Assembly: GCF_010731675.1 (NCBI RefSeq)
Contig: NZ_AP022584.1
Span: forward strand, 3,286,001-3,350,000
Direction of reading: 5' to 3'
DNA length: 64,000 bases
From: Mycobacterium marseillense
Lineage (GTDB): Bacteria; Actinomycetota; Actinomycetes; Mycobacteriales; Mycobacteriaceae
In this document: in pieces, positions 45,198-53,697 of the stretch
Layout of the letters: each line of letters begins with the position of its first letter
How positions within the stretch are numbered: the stretch's first letter is position 1
Translations under genes and position numbers: made by a program
The notes under the pieces: generated by a model
Databases searched by the model: none
The model's input: the letters and a program-made list of their open reading frames with translations, nothing else
Told to the model about the DNA's origin: nothing

Positions 45198-45929
45198 ATG
45201 GCCGACGGCACCGCGAAATACCGTCGGAGGCGGGCGCTGCGCCATTCCATCGGTGGCGCCTCGTGCCTAATGGCGGTCATCGGCGTGATGGTCGGAGCTA
45301 GTTGGTCTTTGTCTGTCACCCTCGCTGCGATCGGCGCAGTCATCCTTATCGGTCCGCGCCGGATTTTCCATGCCGCGGTCAGCCGGACCGGTGGTGAAAT
45401 AGTCTGCCGCTACATTCCCTGGTACGAGGGCAGCGCCTACAGCACCACATTGCTTCTTCCGCTGATAGGAATCGCCTCGGTCGCTCTGGGATTCGAGCCG
45501 GGCAATCCAGCGTGGTTGCGATTTACCGGCCTCCTCCTTCTTGGCGTGACCCCGTTGACCGTGTACGGCGTCGTACGCATGTGGCGACGTTGCCTTCTCT
45601 GCATTACCCCGTCGGTGTTGACCGTGCGGTTGGTCGACCGTGGAAGCGAGCTGACCCAAATCCGGCGTGAGCTGGTTGTGTCGATCGAACCCCAAATAGT
45701 CCCGTTGCCACGGGGTGCTCAATCGTTGCAAGTCGCTGTTACTTACTGGCCCGTGGCGGTCGGCGGGGACGCCACCAAGACGCTGTTGCTCGGCCTGCGG
45801 CTGACTGTTCAGCCCGTCAACCTGCTCAACGCCCTCGTCGCCTGGAACGACGGCGCCCACGACAACCCGAGCGAACTGCTGGACCGGATCGAACGGACCC
45901 TTCGAGGCCAGTCAACGGCCGTTGTGTGA
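45198..45929 (+). CDS. Membrane protein, second copy of a tandem pair
   Basis: A 243-residue paralogue of the preceding gene. It has the same four-segment layout and the conserved blocks SRTGGEIVCRYIPWYEG, LCITPSVLTVRLVDRGSELT and LTVQPVNLLNALVAWNDGAH. The N-terminal membrane segments have diverged more than the C-terminal domain. ATG 45198 (MADGTAKYRRRR) is aligned with the start of the first copy. A gap of 82 bp separates the two, and the sugar porter converges 47 bp after this gene. Confidence 0.7.
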   Translation: MADGTAKYRRRRALRHSIGGASCLMAVIGVMVGASWSLSVTLAAIGAVILIGPRRIFHAAVSRTGGEIVCRYIPWYEGSAYSTTLLLPLIGIASVALGFEPGNPAWLRFTGLLLLGVTPLTVYGVVRMWRRCLLCITPSVLTVRLVDRGSELTQIRRELVVSIEPQIVPLPRGAQSLQVAVTYWPVAVGGDATKTLLLGLRLTVQPVNLLNALVAWNDGAHDNPSELLDRIERTLRGQSTAVV

Positions 45930-45976
45930 CCGCGTCGCACAGCAGCCCGAAAAATCCCGCCGCGCAAAGACATTCG

Positions 45977-47527
45977 TCAGCGTGCGAAGTCAGACGGCCG
46001 GAATTTCCCCTCGGCCAGGTTCTTTTCGATTTCTTCCAGGCTTTTACCGGTGAGGTCGGGCATGCGGAAGAAGACGAAGATCCACGCCGCCACGTTGAAC
46101 AACGCGTAGAGCCACATCGAGGGTCCGACCCCGATCGCATTGATGAGCGACAGCAGCGTCAGCGTGATGAGTAGGTTGGTCCCCCACAGCGTCGCCGAAT
46201 GCACGGCGGTGCCCTCCGGTCGCACCGCCAGCGGATAGGTCTCCGAGCCGGTCAGCCATCCCATCAGCTGCAGGCCGCCGGCATTGAACACCATGAAGGC
46301 GATCAGGCAGATCATGATGTAGGTGATCACGTCGTGACCGCTGTCGGCGGTGACGAAGATCAGGCCGAGCGCGAACAGGCTGATCGCCGCACCCGGCACC
46401 ATGATGAGGGTGAGCCGGCGCCGACCGACCCGGTCGATAATGGCCAGCCCGACCAGTTGGGCGATCACGTAGGTCGCACCCAACATCACCGACACCAGCA
46501 GGGCCACGGACCGGTACACGCCGTCGTCGGTCAAGATGGTCGGCGCGTAGTAGATGATCATCTCAATGCCGCTGAGCTGGGTGAACACCGCGATGCCGCA
46601 ACCCAGAACCAGGGCCGGGCGCACCCAGGCGTCGCGCAGCCCACTCCAGCCGCGGGTGCTGGCCTTGCGTTCCATGCGCGCGAGTTCGGTCGCTTCGTCC
46701 AGCTCGGCACCCACGTCGTACCCGTCGGGCCGGACCCGCTCCAACACGGCTCGTGCAGCGTCTCGATCATCTTGCTTGACCAGCCAGCGCGGACTTTCCG
46801 GGAGCCGCAGCAACAGCCACAGCATGATCGCGGCGGGTACGCACGCGATTCCGGTCGGGCCCCGCCAGGAGACCGAGTCGAAGACCCCGACGACGTTAGC
46901 GGCGAGGATGCCCACCCCGATGGCGATTTGGAAGCACAGCACCAACCGCCCCCGGTAGGCCGACGGCGAGAGCTCGGCGACATACATCGGCGCCGTCTGC
47001 GTCGCCCCGCCGACCGCGAAGCCCAGGACCAGCCTTCCCAGCGACAGCACCACGACATCCGGCGCGTCGGCGCACCACACCGCACCGACGATGAACACCA
47101 CCGACAGCATCAACAGCGTGCCGCGCCGGCCGAACCGATCCGAAAGCCAGCTGCACGCCAAAGCCCCGATGATGGCGCCGAACAGGATGCTGGCGGCGAC
47201 CACCTGCTTCCAGGCCGCGCCGATGTTGAACTCCTCGGTGAGCTGCAAGAGGGCCCAGGAGATGACACCGGTGTTGTAGCCGTAGAGCAAGCCCGAGATC
47301 GCCGAGACGAGCGCGATGACGACCACGGCGCTCGTCAGTTGGTTTCCCGTCTCCGCGCCGGCGCCGACGGCACTCTGCGACGCTTTCTCGTGAGCCGCAT
47401 CTGTGCACTTTGCCGGGTCGGTCCCGTTTTGCGATCCCGCCTCGGGATGCCACTGGTTCGCCGCGGGCAGAGCGTCATCGCCGGCCTCTGACCACCATTC
47501 GCGGTATGTCGAATCGTCGGTGGCCAC
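45977..47527 (-). CDS. Sugar porter family MFS transporter
   Basis: A 516-residue major facilitator with 12 predicted helices after a 60-residue hydrophilic N-terminus. Family motifs are seen: SDRFGRRGTLL, SPSAYRGRLV, LPESPRWLV, IIDRVGRRRL and, near the end, YPLAVRPEGTAVHS. It should bring in a hexose, polyol or similar substrate by proton symport; specificity is unknown. The long N-terminal extension is unusual for the family, which normally starts close to the first helix. Confidence 0.88.
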   Translation of the reverse strand: MATDDSTYREWWSEAGDDALPAANQWHPEAGSQNGTDPAKCTDAAHEKASQSAVGAGAETGNQLTSAVVVIALVSAISGLLYGYNTGVISWALLQLTEEFNIGAAWKQVVAASILFGAIIGALACSWLSDRFGRRGTLLMLSVVFIVGAVWCADAPDVVVLSLGRLVLGFAVGGATQTAPMYVAELSPSAYRGRLVLCFQIAIGVGILAANVVGVFDSVSWRGPTGIACVPAAIMLWLLLRLPESPRWLVKQDDRDAARAVLERVRPDGYDVGAELDEATELARMERKASTRGWSGLRDAWVRPALVLGCGIAVFTQLSGIEMIIYYAPTILTDDGVYRSVALLVSVMLGATYVIAQLVGLAIIDRVGRRRLTLIMVPGAAISLFALGLIFVTADSGHDVITYIMICLIAFMVFNAGGLQLMGWLTGSETYPLAVRPEGTAVHSATLWGTNLLITLTLLSLINAIGVGPSMWLYALFNVAAWIFVFFRMPDLTGKSLEEIEKNLAEGKFRPSDFAR

Positions 47528-48093
47528 TAGCAGAGCCGAACGTGGTAGCGGAGATGACGAATCCGGGGCGCATCGGCGGGCCGGCCGGACATCGTGATCG
47601 TCCCCCTGCCCTGTGCTCGGATTTCCTGCTCGCTCGCCGCGCTTCAGGGGCCCGATGTCATAACCGGCGTCCCTGCTGTCACGGCAGGTGCGTGGTCGCT
47701 GGCACGGTCAAGGTATTCGCGTATCGCGCGATTCCGCTCGGCTTGGTCACAGATCTGCCCAGGCGCGACGCTGGGTGCGGGACTGCCGTTCGACTTTACA
47801 TCTCGATGCGGAAAACGAGCCTGTCACGAATTTTTTTATTAGTCAAAGTTGACGTGCCAATCGAATTTCATTGTAGAAGAACACTATTCGGCCCGGACGG
47901 TCAAGCGATTGTGTTAAGCGCCACAGTCCAGCGGTGGGCTGCGGTCCGCGCTTGGCACCTTATCGGCGACCGACGAGAGCGGCCCTGAGGAACTGCACGC
48001 ACCCAGCGCGCCGGCCCTGCTGAGCCACGCCACGCGACCCCCTCAGGGGTTGGCATCAGCGGACTGGCAGGTGCGGTCAGTACCATCGGACCC
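47528..48093. other. 566-bp non-coding stretch with AT-rich core
   Basis: No gene is convincing here. The middle (47810-47890) is AT-rich, with a run of seven T and a short palindrome GTCAA-AG-TTGAC (47842-47853). TTGACG at 47849 followed by TGTAGA 17 bases on could be a plus-strand promoter for the gene at 48094, but this is weak. Confidence 0.35.
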
Positions 48094-48636
48094 GTGGCAT
48101 CCAACGGTCCACGCGATGACTTCCACAACCGGCCGACCCAGCATGCCGATTTCGACGTGAGCGAGCCGCCGACCGGTGAAGTCCCGCCACCGAACTTCCC
48201 GCCCCAGCCGCCCCACGGGTTCGAGCACCCCCCGGGCTTTGACCCGTTCGACCAGGAACCCGAGCCCACGCCCTGGTACCGCAAGCCCGCGATGCTCGTC
48301 GCCTGGTTGATCTCCGTCGTCATCCTGATCGGGCTGATCGTGTTCGGCATCATCGAGCTCATCAACGGCGACCAGTCCGTCAGCCACGTGCCCAAGTCGA
48401 CGACGAGCACCACCACGACGACAACCACGACGACCACGCCGACGACCACGACGACCACCACCGAGCCCAGCAGCAGCGCCGAAGAACAACCGCCGGCCCA
48501 GCAGCCGACGCAGCAGCGGCCCACTGGACAACAAACGCAGCAACCCACGCATCGCCACCATCTGCCACAGCTGCCGCCGGTGATCACCATTCCGCAGGTG
48601 CCGACCGTCATCACGGTGCCGCCGGGCCTTCGCTAG
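48094..48636 (+). CDS. Single-pass membrane protein with Thr/Pro-rich tail
   Basis: A 180-residue protein from GTG 48094. A Pro-rich cytoplasmic N-terminus (residues 1-65, with PTPWYRKP before the membrane) leads to one helix (AMLVAWLISVVILIGLIVFGIIELI). A Thr-rich tract (residues about 104-125) and a Pro/Gln/His-rich outer tail ending VITIPQVPTVITVPPGLR follow. No catalytic domain is present. The layout matches the membrane and tail half of the next gene, which suggests that the two act together or share ancestry. Confidence 0.72.
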   Translation: MASNGPRDDFHNRPTQHADFDVSEPPTGEVPPPNFPPQPPHGFEHPPGFDPFDQEPEPTPWYRKPAMLVAWLISVVILIGLIVFGIIELINGDQSVSHVPKSTTSTTTTTTTTTTPTTTTTTTEPSSSAEEQPPAQQPTQQRPTGQQTQQPTHRHHLPQLPPVITIPQVPTVITVPPGLR

Positions 48637-48729
48637 CAGTCGGCGCCGGGCCGATCATGCGCGGCGACGCGGCGCCGGCGGCGCCCTAGACTCGCTGCAA
48701 TCCACGGGACAACACACAGGGGTGCGGAC

Positions 48730-50403
48730 ATGAGCCAGTCGCTCGGGCTATCGATCGGGGTGGCCAACCTGGTGGCGGCCCGCGCCGGCAGCGCTCCGGT
48801 CACCCGCAGCTCGGTGCTGACCCTGTTCGAGCACCGCCCCACCGAAGTTGGCCTGCCGGAAGAGAACCCGAACCTGACCACACCCGGCCTGGTACTGCGC
48901 GGGTTCGTCGAGCGCGTCGGCGACCGGGCTCCGCTGGTGGCGGCCGACGGCACCAAGTACCTCGGCGCGGCGCTGACGGTCGAGGCGATCGAGGCGATGG
49001 CCCGCACGGTCGGCTACGGGACACCGATCAGCATCGCGGTCCCCGCCTACTGGTCCGACGAGCAGTTCGCGGCGCTGCGCGAGGAGTTCTTCGCCCAGTC
49101 GGACCTCGCGCGTGGCGGGGTCGCGCCGATGCTGGTCTCCGACGCCACGGCCGCGGTTGCGGCGCTGCGCGGCACGCCGGGTTTCCCGGCGGACGGCGTC
49201 GTCGCGCTGTGCGACTTCGGCGCGGGCGGCACCACCGTCACGGCGCTGGACGCCCAGGCCGGCTTCGCGCCCGTCGGCCCGGCCGTGCGGCACACCGATT
49301 TCTCCGGCGACGCGATCGATCAGCTCATCGTCGATCACCTGCTGGCCTCCGACGTCAGCACCGCCGTCCTGGGCGGCAGCGCGCGGATGGGCTCGCAGTC
49401 CCGCCTGCTCGCCGCATCCCGCCGCGCCAAGGAGCAACTGACGACGGCCGCAGTGAGCACCGTCGCGGGGGCGTCCGGGGAAGCCGCTCAACTGACCCGG
49501 ACCGAGCTCGAGCAACTGATCTCCCCGCCGCTGGACCGGTTTGTCACAACTCTCCAAGAAACGTTGCGGCGCAACGGAGTTCCGAACACCAACCTGCGCG
49601 CCGTGGCGATCGCCGGGGGCGGCGCGAGCATCCCGCTGATCACCGCGCGATTGTCGCAGCGCTTCGGGGTCCCGGTCCGCAGCGCGGCGCAGCCGGCGTC
49701 GCTGGCCGCGCTCGGCGCGGCGGTGCTCGGTGCGCAGTACGCAGCGGGGGGCGCTGAAACCGCCGCGGCCGCCGCCGTGGAGACACCGACCGAAATGGTG
49801 GGCACCGCGGGGATCGGGGTGACCCAGGCCGCGTGGGCGGCCCAGGCCACCGACGTGGACGACGCCCTGGCGTGGTCGCAAGACGCCGATTCCGACGAAC
49901 CGGTGCCCTACACCGGCCGCGATGCCACCGGCGAATACGCCAGCGAGGCACGGGAATTCGAGTACCCGGCGCAGGGCGGGCTGCCCTGGTACAAGCGCAC
50001 GGCCCTGGTGTTGACCGTGGCCGGGGCGGGGGTGGCGGTGCTGGTGGCCGTGGCACTGGCGATCGGCCTGTTGATGACGAAGTCCACCCCGGCCCCTCCG
50101 ACGTCGCCGACCCAACCGCCACCGCCGCAGACGGTGACCATCACCGGCCCCAACGACAGCACCACCGTCACCGTGGTTCCGGCTCCACCACCCCCGTCCA
50201 GCGAGGCGCCGCCCGCCACGACCACCACGACACCGCCGCCGGAGCCGTCGACCACGACAACGACGCCCCCGCCGACCACCACGACGACCACCACCGCGCC
50301 GCCCACCACGACGTCACAGGCGACCACCACCGCGGCACCGACAACCACGACGCGGGTACGACCGACCTTGCCGCCGATCTTCCAGCCCCCATTCGGGCGC
50401 TGA
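48730..50403 (+). CDS. Membrane-anchored Hsp70-like ATPase-domain protein (Rv0312-like)
   Basis: A 557-residue protein. Residues 1-335 are an Hsp70/actin-type nucleotide-binding domain: phosphate-1 motif LGLSIGVANLVAA, IAVPAYWSDEQFAALR (compare Dna[13 protein letters not shown]), phosphate-2 motif LCDFGAGGTTVTALD and adenosine motif AIAGGGASIPLI. There is no substrate-binding domain. Instead, one transmembrane helix (about 425-449) follows and a 108-residue Pro/Thr tail with long Thr runs lies outside. It resembles Rv0312 as I recall it. Whether it hydrolyses ATP is unknown; it may signal across the membrane. Confidence 0.82.
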   Translation: MSQSLGLSIGVANLVAARAGSAPVTRSSVLTLFEHRPTEVGLPEENPNLTTPGLVLRGFVERVGDRAPLVAADGTKYLGAALTVEAIEAMARTVGYGTPISIAVPAYWSDEQFAALREEFFAQSDLARGGVAPMLVSDATAAVAALRGTPGFPADGVVALCDFGAGGTTVTALDAQAGFAPVGPAVRHTDFSGDAIDQLIVDHLLASDVSTAVLGGSARMGSQSRLLAASRRAKEQLTTAAVSTVAGASGEAAQLTRTELEQLISPPLDRFVTTLQETLRRNGVPNTNLRAVAIAGGGASIPLITARLSQRFGVPVRSAAQPASLAALGAAVLGAQYAAGGAETAAAAAVETPTEMVGTAGIGVTQAAWAAQATDVDDALAWSQDADSDEPVPYTGRDATGEYASEAREFEYPAQGGLPWYKRTALVLTVAGAGVAVLVAVALAIGLLMTKSTPAPPTSPTQPPPPQTVTITGPNDSTTVTVVPAPPPPSSEAPPATTTTTPPPEPSTTTTTPPPTTTTTTTAPPTTTSQATTTAAPTTTTRVRPTLPPIFQPPFGR

Positions 50404-50656
50404 CGCGAACGATTGCGCCCCGGCCCCAGAAAAGGGCTCCGGAAAAGGGTCATTTAGCGAAATTTGGTGGCGCTGGTCACTCCGACAAACGTCACATCCG
50501 GCGAGTGGGTATCAACTAGCAGGCCAGAGGCGTCGACGACTCCCAAGTTAGGGCAGCCTTTCTCGCGCCGAAAGCCGCGAAGATGTAACTATGAGCGGGG
50601 CTTAAGCAGGCAAATAAAGCACAGGCCGAATTATCTATGCATTGGGGAGACCTTCT

Positions 50657-53638
50657 GTGACAACGCAGATGCTCATCAGGCTGGTCGTGGGCATGGGCAT
50701 GACGCTGGTCGTGGCCGCGCTCGCCGCACGACGGGTCCTGTGGCTGTTCAAGCTGATCACGTCCGGCAAGCCGTCCCCGGGGCACACCGACGAACCCGGC
50801 AAACGAATCTGGGCCGAGCTCTCCGAGGTCTTCGGGCAGCGCAAGCTGTTGAAGTGGTCGATCCCCGGCCTGGCGCACTTCTTCACCATGTGGGGCTTCT
50901 TCATCCTGCTCACGGTGTATATCGAGGCCTACGGTCTGCTCTTCCAGGACAACTTCCACATCCCGTTCATCGGGCGGTGGGACGCGCTGGGGTTCCTGCA
51001 GGACTTCTTCGCGACCGCCGTCTTCCTGGGCATCGTCACCTTCGCCATCATCCGGTTGATGCGCAGCCCGAAGGAGATCGGGCGGTCATCCCGGTTCTAC
51101 GGCTCCCACACCGGCGGTGCCTGGCTGGTGCTGTTCATGATCTTCAACGTCGTCTTCACCTACGTGTTCGTGCGCGGAGCCGCGGTCAACAACGGCACGC
51201 TGCCTTACGGCAACGGCGCCTTCCTGTCGCAACTGTTCGGCGTCATTCTGCGTCCGCTGGGCCAGCCCGCCAACGAGATCATCGAAACGACGGCCCTGCT
51301 GCTGCACATCGCAGTCATGCTGGCGTTCCTGATCATCGTGCTGCACTCCAAGCACATGCACATCTTCACGGCGCCGATCAACGTCATCTTCAAGCGGCTG
51401 CCCGACGGGCTGGGCCCGCTGCTGCCGCTCGAGCACGACGGCAAGCCGATCGACTTCGAAAACCCGCCCGACGACGCGACATTCGGGCGCGGCAAGGTCG
51501 AGGACTTCAGCTGGAAGGCCATGCTGGACTTCGCCACCTGTACCGAGTGTGGCCGCTGCCAGTCGCAGTGTCCGGCGTGGAACACCGGCAAGCCGCTGTC
51601 GCCCAAGCTCGTCATCATGGATTTGCGCGATCACTGGATGGCCAAGGCGCCCTACATCCTGGGTGACAAGGAGAGCCCCCTCGAGAGCACGCCGGCGGGC
51701 GGGCTCGGCGAGGAGCTGTCCGGCGAAGAACACGCCGAGGCCCACCACGTTCCCGAGTCCGGGTTCGGCCGCGTCATGGGGTCCGGTCCGGAGCAGGCGA
51801 CCCGGCCGCTCGTCGGCACCGAGGAACAGGGCGGCGTCATCGACCCCGACGTGTTGTGGTCCTGCGTGTCCTGCGGCGCCTGCGTCGAGCAGTGCCCGGT
51901 GGACATCGAGCACGTCGACCACATCATCGACATGCGCCGCTACCAGGTGATGATGGAGTCCGAGTTCCCCTCGGAACTGTCGGTGCTGTTCAAAAACCTG
52001 GAGACCAAGGGCAACCCGTGGGGTCAGAACGCGTCGGACCGCACCAACTGGATCGACGAGGTCGACTTCGACGTGCCGGTCTACGGCGAGGACGTCGACA
52101 GCTTCGACGGCTACGAGTACCTGTTCTGGGTCGGTTGCGCCGGCGCCTACGACGACAAGGCCAAGAAGACCACCAAGGCCGTCGCCGAGTTGCTGGCCAT
52201 CGCCGGGGTGAAGTACCTGGTGCTGGGCACCGGCGAGTCCTGCAACGGCGACTCCGCGCGCCGCTCGGGCAACGAGTTCCTGTTCCAGCAGCTGGCCGCC
52301 CAGGCCGTCGAGACCCTGGACGGCCTGTTCGAGGGCACCGAGACCGTCGACCGCAAGATCGTGGTGACCTGCCCGCACTGCTTCAACACCCTCGGCAAGG
52401 AATACCGGCAGCTGGGCGCCAACTACAGCGTGTTGCACCACACCCAGTTGCTGAACCGGCTGACCCGGGACAACAAGCTGGTGCCGGTGACGCCGGTGTC
52501 CCAGGACATCACCTACCACGATCCCTGCTACCTGGGCCGGCACAACAAGGTCTATGAGGCGCCGCGTGAGCTGATCGGGACCTCCGGGGCGAACCTGACC
52601 GAGATGCCGCGGCACGCCGAGCGCAGCTTCTGCTGCGGCGCCGGTGGCGCGCGGATGTGGATGGAAGAGCACATCGGCAAGCGGATCAACCACGAACGCG
52701 TCGACGAGGCGCTGGCCACCGGGGCCACCACCATCGCCACCGCGTGCCCGTTCTGCCGCGTGATGGTCACCGACGGCGTCAACGACCGGCAGGAGGAGGC
52801 CGGGCGCTCCGGCGTCGAGGTGCTCGACGTCGCCCAGATCCTGCTCGCCTCCCTCGAGTACGACAAGGCGACGCTGCCCGAAAAGGGCACGGCCGCCAAG
52901 GAAGCCGAAAAGCGGGCGGCTGAGGCGCCCAAGGCCGCGACGGCCACGGCAACGGCTCCCGCCGAGGAGGCCGAGGAGGCACCCGCCGAGGCGGCCCCGA
53001 AGTCTGAGGCCGCAGCCGCACCCGCCGCCCCGGTCAAGGGCCTGGGCATCGCCGGGGGCGCCAAGCGGCCCGGGGCGAAGAAGGCGGCACCGGCCGCGGA
53101 GGGCAAGGCCGAGGCGGCAGCGCCGGTCAAGGGCCTGGGCATCGCCGGCGGCGCCAAGCGGCCCGGCGCCAAGAAGGCGGCACCGGCCGCGGAGGGCAAG
53201 GCCGAAGCGGCCGCGCCGGAGGCCGAGACCGAAACCAAGGCGCCCGCCGCGCCCGTGAAGGGTCTGGGCATGGCCGCGGGCGCCAAGCGACCCGGCGCCA
53301 AGAAGGCGGCGCCGAAAGCCGAGGCCCCCACGGCGGAAGCGCCCAAGGCGGAAGCGGAAGCGGAACCGAAAGCCAAGGACGAGCCCACGGCGCCCGCCGC
53401 GCCCGTGAAGGGCCTGGGCATCGCCGCGGGCGCCAAACGACCCGGCGCCAAGAAGGCGGCACCGAAAGCCGAGGTCCCTAAGGCCGAGGCTGAGCCCGCC
53501 GAACAGGCCCAGGCCGAGGCCGAGCCGGCACCGAAAGCGGAGCCGGCAAAGCAGTCCGACGGCGCCGACGCGCCGCCGCAGCCGCCGGTCAAAGGCCTGG
53601 GCATCGCCCGCGGGGCGCGTCCCCCGGGCAAGCGCTGA
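50657..53638 (+). CDS. Heterodisulfide-reductase-like Fe-S membrane protein (Rv0338c-like)
   Basis: A 993-residue protein. The N-terminal 250 residues form a membrane domain like nitrate reductase gamma/cytochrome b. Two [4Fe-4S] motifs follow (CTECGRCQSQCP and CVSCGACVEQCP), then two CCG domains (GCAGAYDD; FCCGAGGARMW) of heterodisulfide reductase subunit D type. The C-terminal 200 residues are Ala/Lys/Pro-rich repeats. It may pass electrons between quinol and an unknown thiol or flavoprotein. GTG 50657 is chosen, with GGGGAG upstream. It is longer than the 882-residue M. tuberculosis protein because of its repeats. aspC follows 59 bp later. Confidence 0.88.
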   Translation: MTTQMLIRLVVGMGMTLVVAALAARRVLWLFKLITSGKPSPGHTDEPGKRIWAELSEVFGQRKLLKWSIPGLAHFFTMWGFFILLTVYIEAYGLLFQDNFHIPFIGRWDALGFLQDFFATAVFLGIVTFAIIRLMRSPKEIGRSSRFYGSHTGGAWLVLFMIFNVVFTYVFVRGAAVNNGTLPYGNGAFLSQLFGVILRPLGQPANEIIETTALLLHIAVMLAFLIIVLHSKHMHIFTAPINVIFKRLPDGLGPLLPLEHDGKPIDFENPPDDATFGRGKVEDFSWKAMLDFATCTECGRCQSQCPAWNTGKPLSPKLVIMDLRDHWMAKAPYILGDKESPLESTPAGGLGEELSGEEHAEAHHVPESGFGRVMGSGPEQATRPLVGTEEQGGVIDPDVLWSCVSCGACVEQCPVDIEHVDHIIDMRRYQVMMESEFPSELSVLFKNLETKGNPWGQNASDRTNWIDEVDFDVPVYGEDVDSFDGYEYLFWVGCAGAYDDKAKKTTKAVAELLAIAGVKYLVLGTGESCNGDSARRSGNEFLFQQLAAQAVETLDGLFEGTETVDRKIVVTCPHCFNTLGKEYRQLGANYSVLHHTQLLNRLTRDNKLVPVTPVSQDITYHDPCYLGRHNKVYEAPRELIGTSGANLTEMPRHAERSFCCGAGGARMWMEEHIGKRINHERVDEALATGATTIATACPFCRVMVTDGVNDRQEEAGRSGVEVLDVAQILLASLEYDKATLPEKGTAAKEAEKRAAEAPKAATATATAPAEEAEEAPAEAAPKSEAAAAPAAPVKGLGIAGGAKRPGAKKAAPAAEGKAEAAAPVKGLGIAGGAKRPGAKKAAPAAEGKAEAAAPEAETETKAPAAPVKGLGMAAGAKRPGAKKAAPKAEAPTAEAPKAEAEAEPKAKDEPTAPAAPVKGLGIAAGAKRPGAKKAAPKAEVPKAEAEPAEQAQAEAEPAPKAEPAKQSDGADAPPQPPVKGLGIARGARPPGKR
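53024..53635 (+). repeat. Degenerate in-frame repeats in the Fe-S protein tail
   Basis: Five copies of a motif around PVKGLG(I/M)A-x-GAKRPGAKKAAP, separated by Ala/Glu/Lys spacers of unequal length. The first two units are close to 93 bp and nearly identical. The last copy is shortened to KGLGIARGARPPGKR and ends the protein. Confidence 0.88.
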
Positions 53639-53697
53639 CCTGCGAATTTTGCGCTTGACAGCAAATTTCAGTGGACAGTGATGGCACCATTGGTGAT

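Noticed and set aside
53655..53690. TTGACA promoter upstream of aspC
   Set aside because: No acceptable -10 hexamer is found at 16-19 bp; the nearest candidate is 24 bp away.
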